Assembly: GCA_027575805.1 (NCBI GenBank) | Contig: JANBPU010000263.1 | Coordinates: forward strand, 1 to 21,666 | DNA from: Mycoemilia scoparia | Taxonomy: Eukaryota; Kickxellomycota; Kickxellomycetes; Kickxellales; Kickxellaceae | Direction of reading: 5' to 3' | Length of the DNA: 21,666 nucleotides | Part shown: in pieces, positions 1 through 9,712 of the stretch | Numbering within the stretch: position 1 is the stretch's first letter | Layout of the letters: each line of letters opens with the position of its first letter | Translations under genes and position numbers: made by a program | Notes under the pieces: generated by a model | The model's database searches: none | Told to the model about the DNA's origin: nothing | The model's input: only the letters and a program-made list of their open reading frames with translations

Positions 1-2
1 TT

Positions 3-197
3 GGCAAGTTTACAAACCACATTTGCTATCCAAATACATGCTGCTGTGGTCAAGAATATTATTGCATGGATTGTATCAAGTCTGGTTATAATTGTCAACA
101 CTGTGCTACCATTAAAAAAAGATGGCACATAAAAATTATAATGCACGACTTTATTAAAAGAATTGCAACTGATGTTAAACAAATTTCTTGGATATAG
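3..197 (+). CDS. 3' end of a RING-like Cys-rich protein (partial)
   Basis: Reading frame 3 is open from the window edge to a TAG at 195-197, giving about 64 residues. The first half carries a dense cysteine pattern: C-x4-C-C-C-G-Q, then Y-C-M-D-C-I, then N-C-Q-H-C. The order C-G-x-x-x-x-C-x2-C-I-x6-C-x2-C resembles the second half of a RING finger (PCGH..C..C....CP.C), with Gln where the zinc-binding His usually sits. The tail is basic and helical-looking (IKKRWHIK). The first half of any RING would lie left of the window, so neither start nor function can be fixed. It could equally be another treble-clef zinc finger or a transposon fragment. Confidence 0.33.
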   Translation, partial: GKFTNHICYPNTCCCGQEYYCMDCIKSGYNCQHCATIKKRWHIKIIMHDFIKRIATDVKQISWI

Positions 198-1774
198 TTT
201 TTCATATTACATTTGGATGTAAACACTATTCAAAAGGCTGATATTCACGACACTCAGGGTATCTCAACTGTGTAGTCAATAACCAAATCAGCTTGAAGAA
301 TAGCACAATAGGTTTGTTTTCTCATCCTGAGGGGAGGGTGATGGGTAGTTTATAGTAATAAATAAAACTATAAAAAATATGATATGGTATTAAATGTTAA
401 AAATAGTTTCAAAAATGGTTAGAAATTGTTAAAATGATCATATGGGAAATAATTTTTGAAGGATAAACAATTATAGGTGAAATCACAGCCAAATGGATGT
501 CCAGTTTTACTAGTAAACATTCGCCCTTAAAAAATTATGATCTATATATAGCAGCGAAAGTTGGTTTATGATTCTACCATTGAGTGATTTTGTTTATAAA
601 ATTAGTAAAATCATAAAATAGCCGATCCTAATTACCTCTGGTACCTGATGATAATAACAAGGAAAATCAAGTTAAATGTGTTTAACTTATTGGTTTGTTT
701 AAACACCGGATATTATTAGAAAACTACTATTATATGGATCATACCAATGTTTGATGGGCGGATATTATATGCTAGTAGCTGATATTTGCTCACTTGGATA
801 TGTTCATTCCTATAATAATTATAAGGATATCTGGGAATGTATTTGTGTGTAGCTTATCAACATTAGAATTACTTTTCAGAAGCAGAAGAGCAATGTTATT
901 TGCGAAAAGTATATTTCTTTAATTTTTTTGTCAAGCTGAAAGAAGGGCAGTAATACCCACCTATGTTCCAAGATGGAATGGACAAACATATAAAAGTCTC
1001 CAAAGTGTGGCATATGCGAATATAGCATTGGAGAAATTGAAAGTAAGCTGAATGCTTTGAAAAGCCGCCACTCTATCTATGTTCTATGCTGGTTGATCAG
1101 TAGTAATAATAAAAGTAAATGAACAGTGTGGCATTTGAGTAGTCACTTATGTTTATATATACTGTTATTTTTACTTTTAAATAAAATGGTAATAATATAA
1201 TTCAAGAGTTGGATGGGTGCCACATGAATATATGTAAAACGTAGATTGAAGGGGAAGGTGGGGCAGTTGCATTGCTTTATATATAAGGTATCGAACATTG
1301 TCTTTTTACTGGATTAAAGAAAAAGAGAACAAGATTCTTTCGTAGTAGTATAAGCTATTTGTTTGTGACTATTTTGTTCAGATCTTTTCTTTTAGTGTTG
1401 GAAAAGATTCTTTAGAATAAAAGTAAACCGCCCTTTCTGTCCCATTAGTCTGTCTTTTGTATAATAATGCATTGTGTGGTATCATTTAACCACAAACATG
1501 TAGTAATATTTAGTTATATATATATTAGTAGTAAGGTTAATAGTAACTGTGTGTCTATACGAGAGAGAGAGATGAAAAGTAAATTAATAGGAATAACTAT
1601 ATTACTTGAAAGGGTACAGATGTTTCAAGTTTCAATATAATCTTTGCTGTGTGGTGCTCCATCGGTAAATCACAGGTATATAGTTTGACTGAATAGGGCA
1701 TAAGCCTTGTGATTTATAAATATATTTACATTGCTGTGAACATCACCCACATCTTTATATAATTCTTTGAAATT
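198..1774. other. Intergenic spacer, AT-rich
   Basis: No convincing gene was found. It contains a MITE-1 copy (441-546), a short GA run near 1561-1572, and a TATA-like CTTTATATATAAGG near 1274-1288 with nothing recognisable behind it. Short protein-like stretches occur: one near 752-850 (reading ..VADICSLGYVHSYNNY..), and 929-1042, which reads ..RRAVIPTYVPRWNG.. and ends at a possible GTAAGC donor. They could not be joined into a consistent gene and may be remnants. Confidence 0.45.
441..546. mobile_element. MITE-1 copy 1
   Basis: The left end TATGGGAAATAATTTTTGAA and the right end CCCTTAAAAAATTATGATC are imperfect inverted repeats matching the MITE-1 family seen elsewhere in the window. The interior (AATTATAGG..AATCACAGCC..CCAGTTTTACTAGTAAA) matches the copies at 12366 and 20771. 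It has no coding capacity, so it would be non-autonomous. Confidence 0.6.
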
Positions 1775-1775
1775 T

Positions 1776-1785
1776 TATATATAAA
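1776..1785 (+). promoter_or_regulatory. TATA box of the lipase gene
   Basis: TATATATAAA lies 48 nt upstream of the proposed ATG at 1833. It fits a core promoter with a very short leader. It is the best TATA element near the start and supports the micro-exon model. Confidence 0.45.
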
Positions 1786-1832
1786 CTTTTACCAAAGAAA
1801 GGGAAAGAGAGATCGGGAGTTTGAAAAACAAG

Positions 1833-3731
1833 ATGAGGCTGGTAAGTATGACCTGTTGATGGAAAACAAAATTTAAACCATATCGGATGGATGTAATCCC
1901 AGTTATTTCGGGCTGACTCTAAATGAATGATCGTTTCACAATCTATCAAATAGAATTCTTCAAAAAGAAATGAAACCAAAGCAGCTAGAAGATTTTGTTT
2001 TCTAGGCTTATTCGCAGTTACATTTCTAGTTCTTGGGACTTTTGTACAAGGTCGTATTCTTATGGAAGAAAATATGGGAACAAGCTTGAATCTTGATGGT
2101 GGTGATGTTAATGTCCAGACAAAACAGACATCATTGAAAAAGGTCGATGGGGTATCATTTTTTAGTCTTTGGCCATTCAAATCACCTAAAGATAAAACCA
2201 AGCCTAAGCCTGAGCCTAAGCCTGAGCCTGAGTCTGGGTCTGAGCATGAGTCTGAGCCCTCACCACCACCACCACCACCACCACAAGGTTCAACTACACC
2301 AGATGGTGGTAAAAGCCTTAATCCTTTTGATAAACTTCTGGGTGGAGGAAATAAAACGCTTTCACTTCCATTGCCTAGCGACTTGGATTTGTTAGGAGCC
2401 GCTGAAAAAGGTTTTAAAGGTCTTACCGATGCATTCAAAACATCAACCGCAGGTCTCAAGAGCCTATATGGTATTGAAGACAGCGGCATTGACCAACAAA
2501 TCTTGTCCCGTGTTTTTTCAGGACCAAGCGAAGGTGCTCGAGAATTATTGGGTATGCTCTGGAATATTTTTGACAAGGATTTGGTTGCAGATGCAATGAA
2601 AAAGGACAGTAGCTTTAATCTTTTTAAAATCCTGACTAGTCCGGCTACAAATGTTTTTGATATGGTATCTAGATTTATAAAGCCTATGCCAAAGGATCCT
2701 AAAATTGATGCTATTGAGTGGATTTATGATGACCCTATGCTTGAAGATTTTTTGGTACATGCCTAGTAAGTATATTGTCTATAAAGAGTATATATTCGAC
2801 GTACATCTTTTTGGTATAATCAAAGTATCACAAAGAATCTAACATTAAGTCAAGGGGAACTAACTGACTGGTTGTGGTGGCTGTTTTTTTTGGGCCGCTG
2901 TATAGCTATGCTGCTATTGCTTATCAAAAAGAAAAGGATATCAAAAACTGGTCCTGCGACAATTGTAAACTACCAGTCCTAAATAACACCGTAGTCCATG
3001 CCACATGGGATGTCTTCATCCCCCCTGCCCAAGGATTTGTTGCAACCAACGATGCACGCAAAGAAATCATCATCGCTGCCAAGGGAACCAAAGAGCTTTT
3101 CCAATTCATCATGGATACTGAAATGTTAATGCTAACCATTTTCGACAAAGTCTTTGGTAGTGCTGGAAAGGCCCATCTTGGATTTGGTCGAGGCTTTGTA
3201 TCTAGTAAAGCACACATCTATGAAGTCCTTCCCAAGCTAATCCATGATCACCCTGACTATTCAATAGTCGTTACTGGACATTCTCTGGGTGGCGCAATGT
3301 CCAGTCTGGCTATTCGCGAACTTTATACCTTGTATCCAGATATTCGTGACCGACTCAAGTTATATACTTATGGTGAACCTAGGGTTGGTGATTTGGCATT
3401 TGCTGACGATTTCAATTCAATGAAAATCCCTGCTTATAGGATTGTAAATGATGCTGATATTGTTCCTCACTATGGTCTACAAGCAATGCTTTATGTCCAT
3501 CATGATCAAGAATATTGGATAGTTAAGAATTCCACGCATGGTGGGCCGACGGATAAACCAATTGAGTTAAGGAAATGTGGGTTGGTTAATCTGGAAAGTA
3601 AAATCGACGCAAGAGAAAATCCCAGTTGCTCAATTCAATTGAGTGTTGGATCACGTAGTCTTCAAGATCATTTCATCCTAAACTATATTTATTCTATCAA
3701 AGAACTCTACTATAGAAAAACCCATCAATAG
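1833..3731 (+). CDS. Secreted class 3 (Rhizomucor-type) triacylglycerol lipase, three exons
   Basis: The proposed exons are 1833-1841 (M-R-L), 1954-2765 and 2906-3731, with introns 1842-1953 (GTAAGT..ATAG) and 2766-2905 (GTAAGT..TATAG, with CTAAC upstream of the acceptor). The joined frame encodes 548 residues. Residues 1-36 form a signal peptide: a basic start, the hydrophobic stretch FCFLGLFAVTFLVLGTFV, then VQG. Residues about 82-115 are a low-complexity Lys/Pro/Glu then poly-Pro segment inside a long pro-region. The lipase domain starts at about 274 with YYAAIAY. Ser400 lies in GHSLGG, GEPRVGD follows, Asp458 lies in NDADIVPH and His529 in SLQDH, a complete Ser-Asp-His triad. The order matches fungal class 3 lipases, which hydrolyse triacylglycerol outside the cell. 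The domain matches the family in length; the pro-region is long. The ORF at 2874 begins only at a GTG and is the third exon read into the intron. Confidence 0.86.
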
Positions 3732-4260
3732 TAGTAGTGGAAGTAGTAACTAAAAGTTTTTAAAGGAGCTTTTAGTAGTAGCCTTCTTAGTAGGAATAAT
3801 AATTAACATAATTTCATCTATTTATTACATTAATATTTCTTTTTTAATTTTTATCTATTATTAAACTTATCAAATATGTTGGCTTTTCAAAATACATTTT
3901 ATCAACCAGATTAAAAAATAGTAAGTGAAGAGCATTATTGTTCTTTATAAATTCAATATCCACAATAGCTACAATCATGTCACAGCACTTTTTAAATTCC
4001 AAAAGTTATATCAAGTAAAGTCTCCTAAGACAAATCAAAATCTTGTCTACATCCTTATCTTCATAGCTATCATGGTTTGAAGACGCTTTGAGCGCTGGGA
4101 ATAATCTTGTAGTCTCTGTAAATTGGTCAATACATTGATCCGGATAACTAACTGCAAGCTGTAAATGAATCAATTTCCCGAAAAGAATGTGTTTCAAGGC
4201 ATAATACTTTCCAACACTAGACTTCAGCTTCTTAATATCGTCAAATCTTGATATTGTAAT
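3732..4260. other. Lipase 3' flank and a possible ORF remnant
   Basis: Directly after the stop there is a small hairpin (TAAAAG..CTTTTA, about 3749-3774) followed by AT-rich sequence. On the minus strand 4006-4260 is open and reads protein-like (..SVGKYYALKHILFGKL.. to ..DVDKILICLRRLYLI), but its upstream end is formed by the MITE-1 copy at 4261-4347. It may be the end of an older gene interrupted by the MITE, or chance. No family is recognised. Confidence 0.25.
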
Positions 4261-4347
4261 ATGGGTAATAATTTTTGAAGAGTCAATGATTATAGGGGCT
4301 ATCATAGTTGATTATCAAGCATTAGCCCTTCAAAAATAACTACCCAT
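4261..4347. mobile_element. MITE-1 copy 2 (short)
   Basis: The left end ATGGGTAATAATTTTTGAAG and the right end CTTCAAAAATAACTACCCAT are near-perfect inverted repeats about 20 nt long. The interior is shortened to about 47 nt compared with the other copies. Confidence 0.7.
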
Positions 4348-4900
4348 GTGGTTAGTTCATTAACTCATATAATATTTTGTACAAAATCACTTTGAATACT
4401 TTTATAATAGCATACCATAGTGATCTACAGGGAATGTATAAGAATATCTGTCTGTTTCATTTTGGTAAAGAACTCGCCATGCTATCTAACCTGGCTGCTA
4501 GTTATATTAAGCTATTATTATTACTAGTCTCGCCAATCTACCCCTCCTCTACAAAAAAGATAGCAGTATGAAAACAAATAAGAAGAAAAATAAAGATCGT
4601 CATGATAATGATTAAACTTGATGGCTAATAAATACAAGTCCAAATCAATTTGGAAATCTGTCAAGTGTAAAGGGGATTATTACAATTCAGCAAAGAATTT
4701 GGAAAGAAAGAGTATTGTAAATGTATATCTCGAAATTCTGAATAGAATAGTTGAAAAGCAAGAATTGTTTTTATTCAAAATAATCTTTTTTTAGGTCAAT
4801 GGATATTACAATGTCAGTCTGTACATCTTCACAATATCACAAAAAACAGGAATCAAAGATTCTCAAAGAAGTCAAGTATCATTCAAACCTTGTATTCTCT
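4348..4900. other. Intergenic with a repeat fragment and a short ORF
   Basis: Bases 4425-4480 (GGGAATGTATAAGAATATCT..) match the interior of the MITE-2 element near 14436 and, inverted, the sequence near 10300. A 57-codon ORF runs from ATG 4621 to TAG 4794 (MANKYKSKSIWKSVKCKG..), basic and with reasonable composition. It has no recognised family and no promoter evidence, so it is recorded only as a possibility. Confidence 0.25.
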
Positions 4901-5023
4901 ATATGGGTAGTTATTTTTGAAGGGCTAAACTATTGTTATCAATGAAAATATATGGTAACTAGTATGCAAGTTGAAACTGACATACTAGTAGAACTTAGCC
5001 CTTCAAAAATAATCACTCATATG
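4901..5023. mobile_element. MITE-1 copy 3
   Basis: ATATGGGTAGTTATTTTTGA at the left and CCTTCAAAAATAATCACTCA at the right form terminal inverted repeats. The interior (..GTATGCAAGTTGAAACTG..) matches the reverse complement of the interior of the copy at 18598, which defines a subfamily distinct from the copies at 441, 12366 and 20771. Confidence 0.7.
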
Positions 5024-5032
5024 GCGAGTTTT

Positions 5033-5162
5033 CTCTAGTGATAAAGTATAAAATAGATTGAAACGTGTTCTCAGATTTTGGCTCAATAATCAGCCATATC
5101 ATATGCAATTCCTGGGGGGGGGAGAGTCCTTTTTGTCTAAAGCCTTGTGAACTTTGACCATA
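5033..5162 (+). repeat. MITE-2 arm (half copy)
   Basis: It contains CAGATTTTGGCTCAATAATC, ATATGCAATTCCTGG, a G run, and AAAGCCTTGTGAACTTTGAC. The same string of blocks recurs at 14101-14236 and 18990-19112, and inverted at 8405-8545 and 21205-21340. Only one arm is visible here. Confidence 0.55.
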
Positions 5163-5690
5163 TTTTTGAAACACACAGCTATTCTGTTAGCTAAAATAAT
5201 TGTAACGATCATGGCGATGACATGAATCAAATAAACAATCATAGATCAAATAAGATTGTTCAGAAATAGCAGACACTAAAAATAGTTTAGTATTGTTGTC
5301 AAGACAATAGTTGTAATGTCATTTACCATTCGTACCCTGTTTAAATGTGTATAAGCGTGTGGCTTGATATATTGACAATAGAAATGTTCTGAAAAAGACA
5401 AAGTCGGAAAAAGTATTGTGATGGAGGTGTGATTGAAACATTTAGGAACACAGTGAATGGGATATGGATTCTACATTAAAGCATTCTGAATTGAGGAGAG
5501 GGTTTTGAAGAGCTATTTAGGGTTCTACTGCTTCTGCAATGGATGCCACATATTTTTCAGGACAAAAGTTTCTCTGTATCGTGCTATAGATATTTTGTTT
5601 GCACTCACAAACACATATACTCGCACTCGCACTGTCTTTTTGTATTTTTCTATCTCTCTGCTTCTTCTATTTGTCCTTATAGCTACACGA
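5163..5690. other. Upstream region and leader of the permease gene
   Basis: No separate gene is seen. The permease frame stays open for 62 codons upstream of ATG 5691, but this stretch (5505-5690) has no domain character. It ends in a pyrimidine-rich tract and TTATAG at about 5671-5682, resembling a 3' splice site of a leader intron. It is treated here as untranslated leader. Confidence 0.4.
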
Positions 5691-7410
5691 ATGGATAGCA
5701 AGTCACTACATCATAGGGATAATCCATTAGAAACAGATAACAATACAACTAGTTTGTTATATCCAACACCACAGCCGTCGCTGCCATTGTCACTGCCAGG
5801 CGATATGACACAAGGAAAAGCATTACTTGCAAGTCCCGATAATATTAGTGGTAGCAAAGAGGCAGAGGGAATCAAAGAACGACAGCATGATTGGGTAGGC
5901 GACGTTGATACCCTGTCACTTCTAACGCCTCAAGAAAAAAATATCTTGAGCTCATATGCCAGAAAAGTCGACCTCCGAATAGTGCTGTACTCTGCACTCG
6001 GATTTATGTTATGTATGATTGATCGAACGAACATTGGGTCTGCCAAAATAAGTGGTCTAGAAGAAGATTTGCACCTAACCGACACAACTTACAGCATTGC
6101 GCTTTCAATCTTCTATGTTGGCTATTTGTTTATGCAGGGGATATCAAATATCTTTCTAAAGATGGCCGGCCCATCCAAATGGATCCCTTTCCTGGGAACT
6201 AGCTGGGGAATCGTATGTATGTGCCAAACAGCCATAAGAAATGCCGGAGGGCTGATTGCTGCTCGAATATTTTTGGGAGCATTTGAGGCCGGCTTATCAC
6301 CAGGCGTGATATATTTGATATCATTCTGGTATCCTCGACAAATGGCTGGGCGTAGGATGACGTGTTTTATAATCAGTATGGCGGTGGCGTCGATATTTGC
6401 GGGTCCCCTGGCAGCTGGACTTTCATCAATTCCAGAAAAAACTGGGCTGAAAGGGTGGCAGTGGATTTTTCTGATTGAGGGGTCAATAACCGTTATGTGG
6501 GGAATCGGTGGCATATTCGTCTATAAAGATTATCCCGAAAAACCGATATATTCACAAATGACGAAAGACAGGTTATTGCAAAGATTATGAAGTTGGAAAG
6601 AAGTTTGGCTAGTCAGTCTAAAATTACCAGAAAAAACATTGCGCTTGGTGCACTTGATTGGAAAACTTGGTTGTGGGGGTCCATCTCTTTTGCTGCGGTG
6701 TTTCCTATCAATACTAATGCTATTTTCGGCCCAAGTCTTATTAAGGCCATGGGGCATAATCCAGTTAAAGCCCAGATATTGACGGCTATTCCTTCATTGT
6801 GCGGAGCTATTGCAATGGTCTGTGGTCTGTTCCTTCCCAAGTTGCTGAAAACTCAGTCAATGTGTAAAATCTTTTATTCGTCTCTCACATTAGCTGGATG
6901 TCTAATTCTCATCTTTGTGGCCAACAGCTATGCTAAGGTACTATCACAATACCGACATGGCTGAAAACTACTTATAATTTGCATTAAATTAAATAAATGG
7001 ATTGATGTAACATGAATCACTTCTCTTTCTTTCTATAGCTGGCTGGACTTTGTCTACTTACTAGCGGCGGATGCGGAAATTTGGCTATCGATCCAGGATT
7101 CTTTACTTCAAATACGGGTGGTATAATCAAGCGGGGCATAACCACTGGGATTATCGTTTGCTTTGGTAGTTTTTCAGGATTTGCCGTATCTTATTGTTAT
7201 CCTAATTGGGATGCGCCAAGATATCTTATTGGTCATGGTGTGAATCTAGCGATGGCACTATACATAATATGTGGTATTCTATTCTTATGGCGGTGGTATA
7301 GTCACCAGAATAATAAAAGAGAAAAAAATCCAACAAGTGTTTCTCACTTGAGTTGGGATGAACAAGAAATGTTATGTGATAATCACCCAAAGTTCAGATA
7401 TACATGTTAG
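5691..7410 (+). CDS. MFS permease, allantoate-permease (Dal5/anion:cation symporter) type, frame-interrupted
   Basis: A plasma-membrane transporter for small organic anions or related nutrients is inferred; the substrate cannot be told. From ATG 5691 there is a cytosolic Ser/Thr/Pro-rich N-terminus of about 100 aa, then family signatures: DRTNIGSAKISGL after the first helix, ARIFLGAFEAGLSPGVIYL, SFWYPRQMAGRR, and GWQWIFLIEGSITV near helix 6. The frame then stops (TGA 6588-6590) and continues in another frame from about 6590 (KLERS..LDWKTWLWGS). A second intron, 6938-7038 (GTACTA..CTATAG), leads to an exon ending in SNTGGIIKRG, WDAPRYLIGHGVNLA and a last helix. Reconstructed length is about 538 aa, normal for the family. 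The interruption is either a one-base deletion near 6588 or a 41-nt intron (6572-6612, GTTATT..GCTAG) that also restores frame but is far shorter than its neighbours. The locus may be a recent pseudogene. Confidence 0.78.
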
Positions 7411-7774
7411 CAATTCCTTTCTCTCTCTCTCTCTCTCTCCCTTTTTGTTTTTGTAAAGTCATTTAATTTATTACTACTAATTATAATTGTAGAATAAGCA
7501 AAATTCTGAAATATGTAGGTTTTGTTGTTAAGTAACAAATTTATTTAATGATATTGCCATCATCTGTTTAATTCCACATGTACACAAAAACAAAACCAAC
7601 TAAAAGCTGAATAGAAACATAACCGCCAAAACAACAGCAGCAATACCTGCTGCTAGTGTTATCTCAAATAAAACCCCATTTGAAATCCAAAAAAGAAAAC
7701 AAAAGAGTCTTAAAGTCAAAGTACCCAGGAATCAAGAGTCAAAGATTAACCAATCATCATCGTCGTCGTCGCTA
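7411..7774. other. Convergent spacer between the permease and the small minus-strand gene
   Basis: It holds a TC dinucleotide run (about 7418-7440) just after the permease stop and AT-rich 3' flanks of two convergent genes. Nothing else was seen. Confidence 0.5.
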
Positions 7775-8124
7775 TTACCCAGTATAGGTAAACTCAAAGC
7801 CAATTTTGGAGTTTTGGTTGTTGACATTGTTGTAATACGAGAATGCAACATCCTGATTAGCACGAAGATCAAGCTTTAGGGCTTGGATGATGTTCTCTTT
7901 TGTTTGGTCATGTCCCCTGAAAAATGCATACCTCTATAAGAACAACAACAACAAATTTAGTGATTTAAAAGAGTAAATAATATTTGTGTTAGTAGTGTAA
8001 TGTAAGGTGTGCTTACTTGAGGCATGTAGCCAACACAAGACTCAATGGTTTCCTCAACCTGCTTGCGACTAACCTTTTCGTTGGTTTCGGAGTCGGTGTA
8101 AACAAGCTCGTTGGAATCAGACAT
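7775..8124 (-). CDS. Uncharacterised 88-aa protein, two exons (paralog of 9330-9712)
   Basis: Exon 1 runs 8124-8017 and exon 2 runs 7933-7775, with intron 8016-7934 (83 nt, GTAAGC..TTATAG). The product starts MSDSNELVYTDSETNEKV, the splice joins ..GYMPQ to RYAFFRG.., and it ends ..IGFEFTYTG. There is no signal peptide or membrane segment, so a cytosolic or nuclear protein is likely. ATG 8124 is preferred over the upstream TTG. A TATA box sits about 140 nt upstream. The protein aligns over its whole length with the next minus-strand gene: TNE near residue 15, the F-R-G block right after the intron, an F-S-F/Y strand, and a closing F-x-F/V-x-FTY. Both introns are phase 0 at the same aligned point. 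No known family was recognised. Confidence 0.75.
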
Positions 8125-8264
8125 GGTTTCGAAAATGATGATCAATGAGGTTTGATGCTTTTGTTATCAAGCCTTGTTAGTGTTGGTATTGCTGTTGAAA
8201 GATGCGTAGAAGTGTGGAAAGAAACAGTGATGAGGTTTGATTATTAGGTAGTGGATGTAAAGGG

Positions 8265-8273
8265 CTATTTATA
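8265..8273 (-). promoter_or_regulatory. TATA box of the 88-aa gene
   Basis: The reverse strand reads TATAAATAG about 140 nt before the ATG at 8124, followed by a CT-rich leader (..CATCACTGTTTCTTTCC..). This is a typical core promoter arrangement. Confidence 0.55.
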
Positions 8274-8404
8274 AATTTTGACAGTATTGAGAAATTTGGA
8301 GACCATAGCCTTTCAGATGCCACCATTACGCTACCCAATGCCAATTGTGATTGTTAAGACGATTATGTTTAACATAGGCTTTTGTAAACTTTTTGGGGAA
8401 TGTA

Positions 8405-8545
8405 TATATCGTTAAAGCTCACAAGGCTTTAGGCAAAATGGTGGGTTCCCAAGAATTGCATATCGAATGGCACATGATTGAGCCAAAATCTGATGTGGAC
8501 CCATTTCTGCCTACAATATGCCTGATCCCAAGTGAAGTCTTTCCA
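8405..8545 (-). repeat. MITE-2 arm (half copy, inverted)
   Basis: It reads as the reverse complement of the MITE-2 arm: AGCTCACAAGGCTTTAGGCA, AATTGCATATCGAATGGCAC, ATGATTGAGCCAAAATCTGA. An 86-codon ORF at 8393-8653 runs through it and is judged fortuitous. Confidence 0.55.
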
Positions 8546-8659
8546 TATATTCGCTTGAAAGTGCCAATTACTGCTTGCCCCAAAAAAGTTTATGCCAAAA
8601 TCAAGTATTCAGAATGTTTTTGTAAGGAATTGACGAATTTAAATTGTGCTTAATAACAT

Positions 8660-9329
8660 TACAAAAAATTCAAGATTATAGATTTTTGCATTAAATGCAT
8701 ATACTCTTGTTTGTTTATTGTTTTTTGTTTAAGCGTGTATGTATGCTTTACTTGTTAGAGAATTCTTGATTTGGGTATTGAAAATTTATGAAGGCGAGTT
8801 TAGTATGTTTTTTGAGCCTTTTGGATTTAAGAAAGTATTTAGTCATCACAAGTATAAACCCAAGACTCTATCAGCCCTAGTTAAGAGTCATATACAAATA
8901 GTAAGATATTGTTAAGTAGTGACTATTTATCTACAAGATCCAAGCCATATTGCTTTTCATAATTATAACTCCTAACTTTGGCAGCTTTTTTTATGTCATT
9001 CAAATCACAATGTATTTGCTTGCATCAGCACCATCATCATCATCATCAAAATCATAAAAGAAAATATCTCAAAACTGATAATAAGGCCCATCTTGCTAAT
9101 GAATGCTAGAAAGAAAATCTTCCCTCATCTGTAAACGTGTGTGTGCATGTGTATAACATAAAATGAGACACATCCATTCTCATCATCCCTATCATCGTAT
9201 GGAAAGAAAATAACAAAGGGAAAGGAAATAGCACTGGTGCTGAAAAATAGCCGACCTTTCTCCCCCCCCCCCCCAGGCACAACCACCAAACGGATGAACA
9301 CTGTACTGTAGAGGTGAATCTATATATCA
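8660..9329. other. Spacer between the two paralogs
   Basis: AT-rich, with no gene found. It contains a short ATC trinucleotide run (about 9030-9048) and a poly-C tract (about 9262-9274). The interval is the 3' flank of the 91-aa gene and the distal upstream region of the 88-aa gene. Confidence 0.45.
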
Positions 9330-9712
9330 TCAAGATGGAGAGTTGCAGTAATGATAAGTAAAATCAACTCCAACTGTATATTCCTTTCCATTTTTGTCCC
9401 ACGTAAATGAGAACGAAATATCCAAACAATTGGCTACATCATCTTTCAGAATCCTATAGATTTCGTTTTGAGAACATGGTCTTCCTCTAAACACGAACCG
9501 TTCCTAATATTGTCAATTGCAAAGAAATAATATTATGGAAGTTTAATAACATAATTTGAGGAAGGGGTTTAGACAAGAGAAAAGGAGGGAGATATAATAA
9601 TAGCACTTACATCTTTCATATTTGAAAGACATCTTCTAATAGCGTTGAGAACCTTTTGGCCATTAATTTGTTCATTGGTCTGAGTGTTCTTGTAGAAGAT
9701 GTCTTCAAACAT
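9330..9712 (-). CDS. Uncharacterised 91-aa protein, two exons (paralog of 7775-8124)
   Basis: This gene was rebuilt from its splice sites, as neither exon is long. Exon 1 is 9712-9611 (34 codons, MFEDIFYKNTQTNEQ.. to ..SNMKD). The intron is 9610-9504 (107 nt, GTAAGT..ATTAG). Exon 2 is 9503-9330 (ERFVFRGRPC.. to ..HYCNSPS). It aligns end to end with the 88-aa protein: TNE, then the phase 0 intron, then F-R-G, N-x-I, LK-x-D, SFSFTW, and VGVDFTY. Divergence is high (perhaps a quarter to a third identical by eye) while the gene structure is kept, which argues that both are real and old. It has four cysteines, three more than its paralog, and an extra C-terminal tail. No signal peptide. Function unknown. 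Confidence 0.7.

Noticed and set aside
441..546. MITE-1 copies considered as a CRISPR-like array because of regular 110-120 bp repeats
   Set aside because: Copies are dispersed, have inverted termini and shared interiors, and the genome is clearly eukaryotic.
2260..2283. ACC repeat that could be taken for a non-coding microsatellite
   Set aside because: It lies within the lipase coding frame and encodes the poly-Pro run.
1755..2576. 273-aa minus-strand ORF opposite the lipase pro-region
   Set aside because: It is a shadow. The opposite strand has the signal peptide, splice sites and in-frame continuation into a lipase; this frame is Pro/Gly/Ser low complexity created by the repeat-rich pro-region.
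8393..8653. 86-aa plus-strand ORF
   Set aside because: It runs through a MITE-2 arm that recurs at several places with frame-breaking differences; no promoter or family features.
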